DNA of 22,175 bases from Sutterella sp. UBA4713 (GTDB taxonomy: Bacteria; Pseudomonadota; Gammaproteobacteria; Burkholderiales; Burkholderiaceae_F). Below are positions 1 through 6,706 of the stretch, in pieces. The position numbers were made by a program, and so were the translations under genes. The stretch covers positions 318 to 22,492 of the forward strand of contig DHJT01000030.1 in assembly GCA_002404465.1 (NCBI GenBank). The letters are read 5' to 3'. Below the pieces are notes generated by a model. It ran no database searches. It was given only the letters and a program-made list of their open reading frames with translations, and was not told the origin of the DNA. Each line of letters opens with the position of its first letter. Position 1 is the first letter of the stretch.

Positions 1-1
1 G

Positions 2-1387
2 GTTGTCGATCCTTTGAACGGTCGAAACGGTGTCTTTGACGTGGCCGTTCAAGACGGAAAAATTGCCGAGGTAGCTCCTGAGATTTTCGGTAAAGCGCAG
101 GCTGAATATGATTTTTCCGGCAAAGTTTTGCAACCGGGAATCATCGATAGCCACGTGCATTTAGGTTCGATGTGGGGCTCTTTTTACGGGCATCGTATGT
201 TGGCGCGAAGCGGCGTGACGACGTGCTTGGATATGGCAGGTCCCTTGGACGACGTTTTGGACAATATCCCCGAGTACGGAGCGGGTCTTAATGTCGCTAT
301 CTTACAGTTTGCCTCTCCTCCGTTTACTTTTAAGACGTCAACGCCCACTAAGGCTGAAATGGTCGAGTTGATCGAGACCAGTCTTAAGGACGGGGCTTTC
401 GGCGTTAAGCTTTTAGGCGGACATTATCCGCTTACGCCTGCAGTTTCTTCCGAACTCATTCAAACGGCGTTGGAACGCGGCTGTTATGTCGCTTGGCACG
501 CCGGAACGACCGAGCACGGTTCGAATATCGAGGGCATGGTCGAAGCCGTGGATATGGCAGGCACGGCGCCCTTACACTTGGCGCACATCAATGCGTATTG
601 CCGCGGGGCCGTTCGTCCCGAATTGGAAGAGACCAAGATTGCTATCGACAAGCTCCTTGCACATCCGAACGTCTTTTGTGAAAGTTATATTTCGCCGCGC
701 AACGGAACACGACTTACGTGTGATGCGCAAGGGAAAGTGATCAGCAAAGTAACAGCCGGGTGTTTGACGCGGTTCGGATTTACAGCTGACGTCGAAGGCG
801 TGAAGAAAGCTTTCCGTGCAGGACACGCCTGGGCGGTGTACGACGCCGGCGGTTACAGCGATTTAATGACAGGGGAGAAAGCGCTTCGCTACTGGGAAGA
901 AAATAAAACGGACGTGGGCGGCAGTTTTAATGTTAATCCCCCGTTGCCTCGTGTCTGGCTTTCCGAAGCCAAACGACCTGACGGGAGCTTTGTCGTCGAT
1001 GCCATCAGTACGGACGGCGGATGCATTCCGCGCAACGTCATCCTTTCGCAGGGGCTCTCTCTTGTCAAACTCGGTATCCTGACGCTACCGGAATTCGTTG
1101 TGAAAACGTCGCTGAACCCGGCTCGTATGCTACGTTTGACAGACAAGGGGCATTTGTCTGTCGGAGCCGATGCCGACATCACGGTTTATGACTACGCAAC
1201 ACAAAGTCCGGTTGCGGCATTCGTTTCCGGTGATGCGATTTTCCTTAACGGGAAAGTGACGGGAAAGAATGCGCGCATCATCTGCACCGAGCGCGGAATC
1301 GAATCGATTGCCGCGCGCGGTTTGGATGCGATTGTGGCCGATCCCTCAAAACCCTATGGCCCGCGTTTTGTTCTTGGCAGAGGCTAG
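2..1387 (+). CDS. Amidohydrolase family protein (dihydroorotase/deacetylase-like), 5'-partial
   Basis: The reading frame is open from base 2, so the true start lies upstream of the window. The in-frame TTG at 14 is not a convincing start because the preceding codons (V-V-D-P) already belong to the usual N-terminal beta-sandwich of this superfamily. Metal-site motifs are visible: GIIDSHVHL (HxH), a conserved Lys in FGVKLLGG that could be a carbamylated bridging ligand, His in AWHAGTTEHG, His in LHLAHINAYC, and Asp in ISTDGGCIPRN. The C-terminus returns to the beta-sandwich (LSVGADADITVYD). This is a binuclear or mononuclear metal-dependent cytosolic hydrolase of cyclic amides or N-acyl groups; the substrate cannot be told from sequence. 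It resembles the adenine deaminase/dihydroorotase/N-acyl hydrolase branch. It ends 3 bp from the convergent nitroreductase gene. The family call is secure, the substrate unknown. Confidence 0.8.
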   Translation, partial: VVDPLNGRNGVFDVAVQDGKIAEVAPEIFGKAQAEYDFSGKVLQPGIIDSHVHLGSMWGSFYGHRMLARSGVTTCLDMAGPLDDVLDNIPEYGAGLNVAILQFASPPFTFKTSTPTKAEMVELIETSLKDGAFGVKLLGGHYPLTPAVSSELIQTALERGCYVAWHAGTTEHGSNIEGMVEAVDMAGTAPLHLAHINAYCRGAVRPELEETKIAIDKLLAHPNVFCESYISPRNGTRLTCDAQGKVISKVTAGCLTRFGFTADVEGVKKAFRAGHAWAVYDAGGYSDLMTGEKALRYWEENKTDVGGSFNVNPPLPRVWLSEAKRPDGSFVVDAISTDGGCIPRNVILSQGLSLVKLGILTLPEFVVKTSLNPARMLRLTDKGHLSVGADADITVYDYATQSPVAAFVSGDAIFLNGKVTGKNARIICTERGIESIAARGLDAIVADPSKPYGPRFVLGRG

Positions 1388-1390
1388 ACA

Positions 1391-2032
1391 TTAACGGACG
1401 ATTTTCAGGATCTGCTCGACGCTGCGGCGCGTCGAGCGGAAGGTGTTGAGCGCGTGGTTTTTCTCAAAACCCAAGGCGATGGCAATTGCAATGGCTTCTT
1501 CGGGAGGAATCGAGAGATATTTGCGGATGATGTCCGGATATTTGACAGGATTCCAGGCGACAAGGGACCCCAGGCCGATGTCGGCGGCCGCCAGCATCAG
1601 TGTTTGGGAAAAAGCACCCAAATCAAAAAGCATATAGGGCGTATAGGTCTTCGGGAGCGTTAAAAAGAGCATCACCGGGGCGTGAAAAAGATGGGCTTGA
1701 CTGTCAAGCTTAATGCGCCCCAAGCCGGCATCCTCCCGTGCTTTTGTGAAAAGTTGCATGTTTTCGCGGCCGAAGTTGGAAAAAGCTTCTCGGTGCGAAA
1801 CGGGTACATCGCTTTGTCCTTTTATGTCGGCTTCGGCGCGATTAAAAAACTCCGTTCGGATGTTTTCCAAGGCTTGACCTGTGGCGGCCCAAACCTTCCA
1901 TTCCTGAGCATTGATCCAACTCGGAGCCCGCGTGGCTTGCTCAACAAGATTGCGAATTACCGTGTCATCAACCGGTGTGTCCTCAAAGTAACGAACGGCA
2001 TGACGGGCTAAAAGAACTTCTTTAAATTGCAT
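1391..2032 (-). CDS. Nitroreductase family FMN-dependent oxidoreductase
   Basis: The 213-residue length is typical of single-domain nitroreductases (NfsB/FRase I-like fold), which are FMN-dependent homodimers using NAD(P)H to reduce nitro compounds, quinones or flavins. The N-terminal FMN-phosphate motif RHAVRYFEDTPV is followed by APSWINAQEWKVW, the usual strand-helix-strand flavin pocket. The C-terminal half holds the family's GLGSLVAWNPVKYPDIIRKYL segment and the closing ALGFEK. The start at 2032 is supported by AGGAGG five bases upstream. The gene lies 21 bp after rsmA on the same strand and may be read through from surA-rsmA. Its last codons carry a perfect 8-bp inverted repeat (1414-1437). 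The physiological substrate is unknown. Confidence 0.85.
   Translation of the reverse strand: MQFKEVLLARHAVRYFEDTPVDDTVIRNLVEQATRAPSWINAQEWKVWAATGQALENIRTEFFNRAEADIKGQSDVPVSHREAFSNFGRENMQLFTKAREDAGLGRIKLDSQAHLFHAPVMLFLTLPKTYTPYMLFDLGAFSQTLMLAAADIGLGSLVAWNPVKYPDIIRKYLSIPPEEAIAIAIALGFEKNHALNTFRSTRRSVEQILKIVR
1414..1437. repeat. Perfect inverted repeat in the convergent amidohydrolase/nitroreductase junction
   Basis: GCTCGACG (1414-1421) and CGTCGAGC (1430-1437) pair perfectly around an 8-base loop. The element lies 26 bases after the amidohydrolase stop codon and inside the final codons of the opposing nitroreductase gene. Neither strand has a T-run after the stem, so it is not a canonical intrinsic terminator. 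It could stabilise the 3' end of the amidohydrolase mRNA or help separate convergent transcripts, or it may be a coincidence of Arg/Ser codons. Confidence 0.45.
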
Positions 2033-2053
2033 GAGAGCCTCCTGGAAAAACAG

Positions 2054-2854
2054 TCAGATATGCGGATGCACTGAGGCGTAATTAGCCAGTTTGATAAATC
2101 CCTCGACGGGAACGGTTTCCGCGCGTGACGATGGATCAATATCGCAAGAGCTGATATCGGCTTCCGTCAGTATGGTAGAAAGCGCGTTTCTCAGGGTTTT
2201 TCTTCTCTGGGAAAAGGCCTGAGTAACAAGTTGAGAGAAGACGGAAAAATCCACCGTCGGGACGTTATCTTTGCTCTTGGGTGTCATGCGCACAAAGGCG
2301 CTTACCACGGCCGGAACCGGACGGAAAGCGCCTGCCGGTACGTCAAAAAGCTTTGTGATACGGTAGCGCCATTGGAGCATGACCGAAAGACGCCCATAGG
2401 TTTTGCTTCCCGGAGCGGCTGCCATGCGGTCGACGACTTCCTTTTGAAGCATGAAGTGCTGGTCGATAACGAAATCGGCTGCCGGAAGTAGGGCAAAAAG
2501 TAACGGCGAAGAAATGTTGTACGGGAGATTCCCGACAATGCGCAGATGTCCGACGTTTTCCGCTAAAGTTTTCCAATCGATTGTCAGGGCATCGGCCTCA
2601 ATTAACTCAAGCGATTCGCTAAATTGGTCTCGTAACCAAGCGGCCAAATCGCGGTCGATTTCCACGGCGCGCACTTTACCGGCGCCGTCGATAAGGCGAC
2701 GTGTCAGGGCCGCCTTCCCCGGACCGATTTCAAGGATGTCATCACCGGCTTTCGGACTGACGGAACGCGCCAGCTTGTCAATCCAAAATGAATCGACGAG
2801 AAAATTTTGTCCGAAGCGTTTGCGCGCTTTGTGACCCTGTAACGAGTCGACCAT
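2054..2854 (-). CDS. rsmA: 16S rRNA (adenine(1518)-N(6)/adenine(1519)-N(6))-dimethyltransferase RsmA (KsgA)
   Basis: This is the SAM-dependent enzyme that dimethylates the two adjacent adenines in the 3'-terminal hairpin of 16S rRNA, a late 30S maturation step. The protein has 266 residues, normal for KsgA. Visible motifs are KRFGQNFLVD at about residues 12-21, the SAM-binding EIGPG at 42-46, the acidic ribose contact E65 in AVEID, D87 in EADAL, and the catalytic NLPYN at 109-113. The C-terminal small domain carries QAFSQRRKTLRNAL, typical of the family. Its ATG overlaps the surA stop by one base (TAATG), indicating translational coupling. It forms the conserved surA-rsmA pair. Confidence 0.97.
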   Translation of the reverse strand: MVDSLQGHKARKRFGQNFLVDSFWIDKLARSVSPKAGDDILEIGPGKAALTRRLIDGAGKVRAVEIDRDLAAWLRDQFSESLELIEADALTIDWKTLAENVGHLRIVGNLPYNISSPLLFALLPAADFVIDQHFMLQKEVVDRMAAAPGSKTYGRLSVMLQWRYRITKLFDVPAGAFRPVPAVVSAFVRMTPKSKDNVPTVDFSVFSQLVTQAFSQRRKTLRNALSTILTEADISSCDIDPSSRAETVPVEGFIKLANYASVHPHI

Positions 2855-4206
2855 TACAGATTCTCTTCTCGAATTTCAACGTAGGCTTGATCGCGTACTT
2901 CACGCTGCCAATCGACAAAGGCTTCGGCAAGTTTTTTCTCGCGTAAAGCCTGACGCGCCGCCAAACGCGAGCGCTCGCCGTCGGCTTGCTGCTCACGGCG
3001 ATCGATGACCTCAATGAGGTGGTATCCGTAACGTGTTTTAAAAGGCTTGGAAATCTCACCGACCTTAAGGCGATTGACTTCATCTTCAAATTCGCCGGGT
3101 AAATCCCCTGGCCGAATCCATCCGATATCGCCTCCGCGCGTGGCAGAACTATCCACGGAATTTAAGCGTGCGAACGTGGCAAAGTCCCCTTCTTTAGCAA
3201 GAATCTTGTGGCGAATTTCATTTAAGCGACTGAGTACCTCGGCTTCGGGTGTCATGTCCGAGACAAACATCAGGATTTGACGCACGTGACTTTGGGTAAC
3301 GGGTTCCCCGGCTAATTTGGCCTTAACGCCGTCACGCACATCGGCAATGCGCACGATGTGAAATGCATCGGGTGTACGCGTGACCTCAAGTGCACCTTTT
3401 TTCGGGTCGGCTTGAATGGCCTTCCAGAAGACAGAGGGCATTCTGGAAGCGTCTTTCCAACCCAGGTCACCGCCCTCCAACGCATCGTCGGCTTTGGAGT
3501 ATTCCGTTGCCAGTTTGGCAAAATCTTCGCCCGAAGAAGCGCGTTCTAAAATCGTGTCAACGGTTTCTTGTGCGGCACGCCCTTTCGTGTCATCCGGAGC
3601 AACGGGAACGAGAATGTGAAAAAGGTGATACTCGGTTGTCTCGTCGCTTGCAAAGCCGGCCTTTTCCGCTAAATACGCATTGATTTCGCTTTCCGGAATC
3701 AGAATCTTGGAATCGACTTCACGCTGGCGGATGCGTTGCAGGAGAATTTCCTGACGAATCTGGTCCCTGAAGGCACTATACGAGGTTCCGTCCGCTCTTA
3801 AGCGATCACGGAGCTCCTGTACGGTCATGTGGTTGTTCTGAGCAATTTGATCGATGGAGGCACTGACCATCTGCTCATCGACGCGAATGCCCGTATCTTG
3901 GGCTCGCTGCTCGATGGCTTTTTCCAGAATTAAGCGTTCAAGCACCTGACGGCGCAGCTGCGGCATAGGCGGCAGACCGATATCCTGACGTCTCAGGTTA
4001 AGTGCCACCTGATGAACGCGCGTTTGTAATTCGTATTCGGTGATGACGTCGCGGTTGACAACGGCCACAATGCGATCTAAGGGTCGCACGTCCTGAATAT
4101 CGGAGGACGGTGCCGATTGTGATGTGTTGTCCTGTGCGGCAAACGAAGTTGCCGCGCACAGAGCACAGCAGGCAGTAACGAGAAAAAAGCGGAAAGAAGG
4201 CATCAT
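2854..4206 (-). CDS. surA: Periplasmic peptidyl-prolyl isomerase/chaperone SurA
   Basis: SurA escorts unfolded outer-membrane proteins, LptD among them, through the periplasm to the BAM complex. The 450-residue protein starts with a Sec signal peptide (hydrophobic stretch about residues 5-22, likely cut at SFA-AQ). An N-terminal SurA_N chaperone domain spans about 40-175 and opens with the characteristic DRIVAVVNRDVIT. Parvulin domain 1 lies at about 192-292 and parvulin domain 2 at about 304-404, both with the typical FxxLA-like core and GGDLGW/GGDIGW motifs. A C-terminal helix completes the core domain. Two adjacent ATGs (4206 and 4203) are possible starts and neither has a clear Shine-Dalgarno site. 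In many proteobacteria surA follows lptD directly; here about 14 kb of hydrogenase genes lie between them. Confidence 0.96.
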   Translation of the reverse strand: MMPSFRFFLVTACCALCAATSFAAQDNTSQSAPSSDIQDVRPLDRIVAVVNRDVITEYELQTRVHQVALNLRRQDIGLPPMPQLRRQVLERLILEKAIEQRAQDTGIRVDEQMVSASIDQIAQNNHMTVQELRDRLRADGTSYSAFRDQIRQEILLQRIRQREVDSKILIPESEINAYLAEKAGFASDETTEYHLFHILVPVAPDDTKGRAAQETVDTILERASSGEDFAKLATEYSKADDALEGGDLGWKDASRMPSVFWKAIQADPKKGALEVTRTPDAFHIVRIADVRDGVKAKLAGEPVTQSHVRQILMFVSDMTPEAEVLSRLNEIRHKILAKEGDFATFARLNSVDSSATRGGDIGWIRPGDLPGEFEDEVNRLKVGEISKPFKTRYGYHLIEVIDRREQQADGERSRLAARQALREKKLAEAFVDWQREVRDQAYVEIREENL

Positions 4207-4304
4207 TTTTTAGCAATCCATCGCAAAGAAGCGAAGTTTTTCAAGCGGGTCCAATTATGCACGAGCCGATGCTGTTTCGGAGATTCCTGAAACAGCGTGT
4301 TACG
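4207..4304 (-). promoter_or_regulatory. hypE-surA intergenic region: inverted repeat and possible surA -10 element
   Basis: This 98-base gap separates the end of the hyp operon from surA on the same strand. An inverted repeat of eight perfect pairs, GCTGTTTC (4271-4278) with GAAACAGC (4289-4296), extends by GGA/TCC with one bulged base. No T-run follows on the minus strand, so it is not a standard intrinsic terminator. Downstream of it a CATAAT hexamer (4254-4259, minus strand) could be a -10 box for surA, but no good -35 lies 16-18 bases away. Read-through from hypE into surA therefore cannot be excluded. The repeat could also be an operator. Confidence 0.35.
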
Positions 4305-5351
4305 TCAGCAGATGCGTGGCAATTGCTCACCGTTGAGCCAATCAATGAGGCGTTTGCCCCCGTAGGGCGTTGTCATTTGCACAATTCCCGGGTTTTCCGC
4401 CGTTACGCTTCCGATGCGGGCTGCGTCTTTCCCGTAAGGGGACGAACGCATGGCGGCAAGGGCTTTTTCAGCTTCGTTTTCCGGGACAATGACAATGAGT
4501 TTTCCCTCATTGGCAACAAAAAGCGGATCCAGGCCCAAGAACTCACAGACGGCGTCGACTTCAGGTTTGACGGGAATGGCTTGTTGAATAAGCTCGATGC
4601 CCACTTCGCTTTGATGGGCAATTTCGTTTAACGTGGCCGCTAACCCCCCGCGCGTCGGATCGCGTAGCACATGTACGGGGTGAACTTGCGCGATAAGAGC
4701 CTGAACCATGGCGTTAAGCGGGGCGGTATCACTTTGAACGGAACCGGCAAAGGAAAGAGCCTCCCTTTGCCCGAGAACGGTTGTTCCGTGGTCTCCCATG
4801 CTGCCGGAAATTAAAACCGCATCGCCGGGTTTTGCCATGCGCCCTGTAATCGGGTAGTCGACAAGAGCCTCGCCGATACCCGTCGTAGAAATATAAACGC
4901 CATCACCGTGTCCTTTTTCCACAACCTTCGTGTCGCCTGTGACGACGGCAACGCCGGCTTCCCGAGCCGTTTGAGCCATGGATTGAACGATACGGTCCAG
5001 TACCGAAAGAGGCAAGCCTTCTTCCAAAATAAACGTTGCGGCAATATAAAGAGGTTTAGCTCCGCACACAGCGACGTCATTGACGGTTCCGGCAACGGCC
5101 AGTCGTCCGATATCCCCTCCCGGGAAAAAAAGCGGTGTGACCACGTGAGCATCGCAGGAAACGGCCACCGGATGTTTTATAGGGGGGAGCAGTGCTCCGT
5201 CGTGCCCCTCATCGAGCCAGGCGTTGGTAAAGTGCTTGGCAAAGAGTTCTTCAATCAATTGCGACGTTGCAAGACCTCCGGCACCGTGTGTCAGATTGAT
5301 GCTGTCGGTTTTCAAATTCAGTTTCCGAACATAGTGAGCGGGAATCGTCAT
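4305..5351 (-). CDS. hypE: Hydrogenase expression/formation protein HypE (carbamoyl dehydratase)
   Basis: HypE accepts the carbamoyl group from HypF on its C-terminal cysteine and dehydrates it with ATP to a thiocyanate, the source of the CN ligands of the NiFe site; it acts with HypF and the HypC-HypD complex. I chose the ATG at 5351 because AGGAG lies four bases upstream and the family N-terminus follows (LTHGAGG near residue 21), giving 348 residues. An upstream in-frame extension inside hypD is not part of the protein. Visible features are the AIRS/PurM-like ATP domain with SGSMGDHGTTV and the RDPTRGGLA motif, ending in the diagnostic PRIC with the acceptor cysteine last. It lies 10 bases after hypD and is the last gene of the operon. 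Confidence 0.97.
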   Translation of the reverse strand: MTIPAHYVRKLNLKTDSINLTHGAGGLATSQLIEELFAKHFTNAWLDEGHDGALLPPIKHPVAVSCDAHVVTPLFFPGGDIGRLAVAGTVNDVAVCGAKPLYIAATFILEEGLPLSVLDRIVQSMAQTAREAGVAVVTGDTKVVEKGHGDGVYISTTGIGEALVDYPITGRMAKPGDAVLISGSMGDHGTTVLGQREALSFAGSVQSDTAPLNAMVQALIAQVHPVHVLRDPTRGGLAATLNEIAHQSEVGIELIQQAIPVKPEVDAVCEFLGLDPLFVANEGKLIVIVPENEAEKALAAMRSSPYGKDAARIGSVTAENPGIVQMTTPYGGKRLIDWLNGEQLPRIC

Positions 5352-5361
5352 AGAGCTCCTT

Positions 5362-6477
5362 TTAGTGCTTCGGGCTGTAACGCCAATAGGCGGCGCAAGC
5401 GCCTTCACTTGAGACCATGCAGGCACCGATCGGGCGCGCCGGCGTACAGACTTTGCCGAAAAGCGGACAGTCGCGCGGCTCTTTTTCTCCGCGCAAAATC
5501 GCTCCGCATGCACAGGCCTTGTTGTCCGCAACGGGTTTTTCAATTAAATGAAAGCGTTTTTCCGCGTCAAGGTCGGCATACGCGTCGCGGAGTTTTAGCG
5601 CCGAATGCGCAATGAATCCGAGACCGCGCCACTCGAACGTGTCACGCACCTCAAAGACTTCATGCATCAAAGCAAGCGCCACACAGTTGCCGTCTTTTGT
5701 GACGGCCCTGGAAAATTCGTTTTCAACTTCGTGGCGTCCTGAGTTGACTTGGTCGATGAGCATGAGAATTGAGCAAAGCATATCCAACGGCTCAAATCCG
5801 CAGATGACAACCGGCATCTTCCACGTGTCGGCAAAGGCCTCGTAGGGAGCGCTTCCGATGATGGTCGAAACATGGGCCGGTCCGACAAGACCGTCTAAGT
5901 GCGGGGCATCGGGCCTGGTCGGTGCTGTCCTAAGAATGTGTTCCATCGCGGGCGGTGTTAACACATGACTGACAAGAAGTGAGAAATTGCGAATCTTTTG
6001 TGCCTTGGCGATTTTGGCAACAACGGCCGTCGGGGGTGTCGTTGTCTCAAAACCGATGGCAAAAAACACAACCTCACGATCCGGGTTTTCGCGAGCGATT
6101 TTCAAGGCGTCGCTCGGCGAATAGACCATGCGAACATCGCCCCCTTGTGCGCGGCAGGAAAAGAGCGTTCGGCCTCCGGCCGCCGGAACCCGAAGGGTGT
6201 CCCCGTAGGTGCAGACAATCGCTTTGTGCTCAAGTGCCAAGTCAATGGCAAGTTCAATACGTGCAATCGGAAGCACGCATACCGGGCACCCCGGCCCGTG
6301 AATCATCCGTACGTTTTCAGGGAGACAATCGGTAAGTCCCCAGCGCGAAAGCACGTGTGTGTGACCGCCGCAAAATTCCATGAAGCGATATGTTTTGTCG
6401 CTTTGAGCGGCTTTTTCGATGGCCTTAATTAGTCCGGCTGCTTTTTTCGGATCACGAAAGTCTGCTACGGGATTCAT
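5362..6477 (-). CDS. hypD: Hydrogenase formation protein HypD
   Basis: HypD is the [4Fe-4S] scaffold on which, with HypC, the Fe(CN)2CO moiety is built before transfer to the large-subunit precursor. It has 371 residues, normal for the family. The conserved motifs are present: CGGHTH (C36, H39), GPGCPVCVLP (C64, C67) and GFETTTPP. A C-terminal cysteine-rich section binds the FeS cluster (ACACGAIL, RDCPLFGKVC, IGACMVSSEGACAAYW). The start overlaps the hypC stop by four bases (ATGA), implying translational coupling. All redox-active and cluster cysteines expected for the family appear to be in place. Confidence 0.97.
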   Translation of the reverse strand: MNPVADFRDPKKAAGLIKAIEKAAQSDKTYRFMEFCGGHTHVLSRWGLTDCLPENVRMIHGPGCPVCVLPIARIELAIDLALEHKAIVCTYGDTLRVPAAGGRTLFSCRAQGGDVRMVYSPSDALKIARENPDREVVFFAIGFETTTPPTAVVAKIAKAQKIRNFSLLVSHVLTPPAMEHILRTAPTRPDAPHLDGLVGPAHVSTIIGSAPYEAFADTWKMPVVICGFEPLDMLCSILMLIDQVNSGRHEVENEFSRAVTKDGNCVALALMHEVFEVRDTFEWRGLGFIAHSALKLRDAYADLDAEKRFHLIEKPVADNKACACGAILRGEKEPRDCPLFGKVCTPARPIGACMVSSEGACAAYWRYSPKH

Positions 6478-6704
6478 GCAGGATTCCCCTCAGAGGCCTC
6501 GGCATTAAGGAGCTCTAATGTGCGCTTGGCTTGGGCCTCATCGATTTTGTTTAAGGCAAAGCCGACGTGAACGATGACCCAGTCGCCCTCGACGGCGTCC
6601 GGAATGAGTGAAATGTCCACGGTTTTCGTGACGCCTCCCATATCGCACAGGGCCTTATTGTCGGCCTCGCAACGCATAATTTTGGCAGGAACGGCAAGAC
6701 ACAT
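6474..6704 (-). CDS. hypC: HypC/HybG/HupF family hydrogenase maturation chaperone (HypC)
   Basis: This 76-residue OB-fold chaperone carries the invariant N-terminal MCLAVP; Cys2 binds the Fe(CN)2CO group in the HypC-HypD complex and then contacts the apo large subunit. The motif GDWVIVHVGFALNKID at about 40-55 is standard. It begins two bases after the hypF stop and its stop overlaps the hypD start. A second, longer member of the family lies at 16365-16709; this shorter one, beside hypD, is the general HypC. Confidence 0.97.
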   Translation of the reverse strand: MCLAVPAKIMRCEADNKALCDMGGVTKTVDISLIPDAVEGDWVIVHVGFALNKIDEAQAKRTLELLNAEASEGNPA

Positions 6705-6706
6705 AA

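Noticed and set aside
5352..5543. Upstream in-frame extension of hypE inside hypD
   Set aside because: The residues are basic and low in family similarity, lie within the well-conserved hypD C-terminus, and the ATG at 5351 has AGGAG directly upstream and the normal HypE N-terminus.
4908..5615. 235-codon plus-strand open frame opposite hypE/hypD
   Set aside because: Antisense shadow of hypE and hypD, with arginine/histidine-rich composition and no domain or ribosome site.
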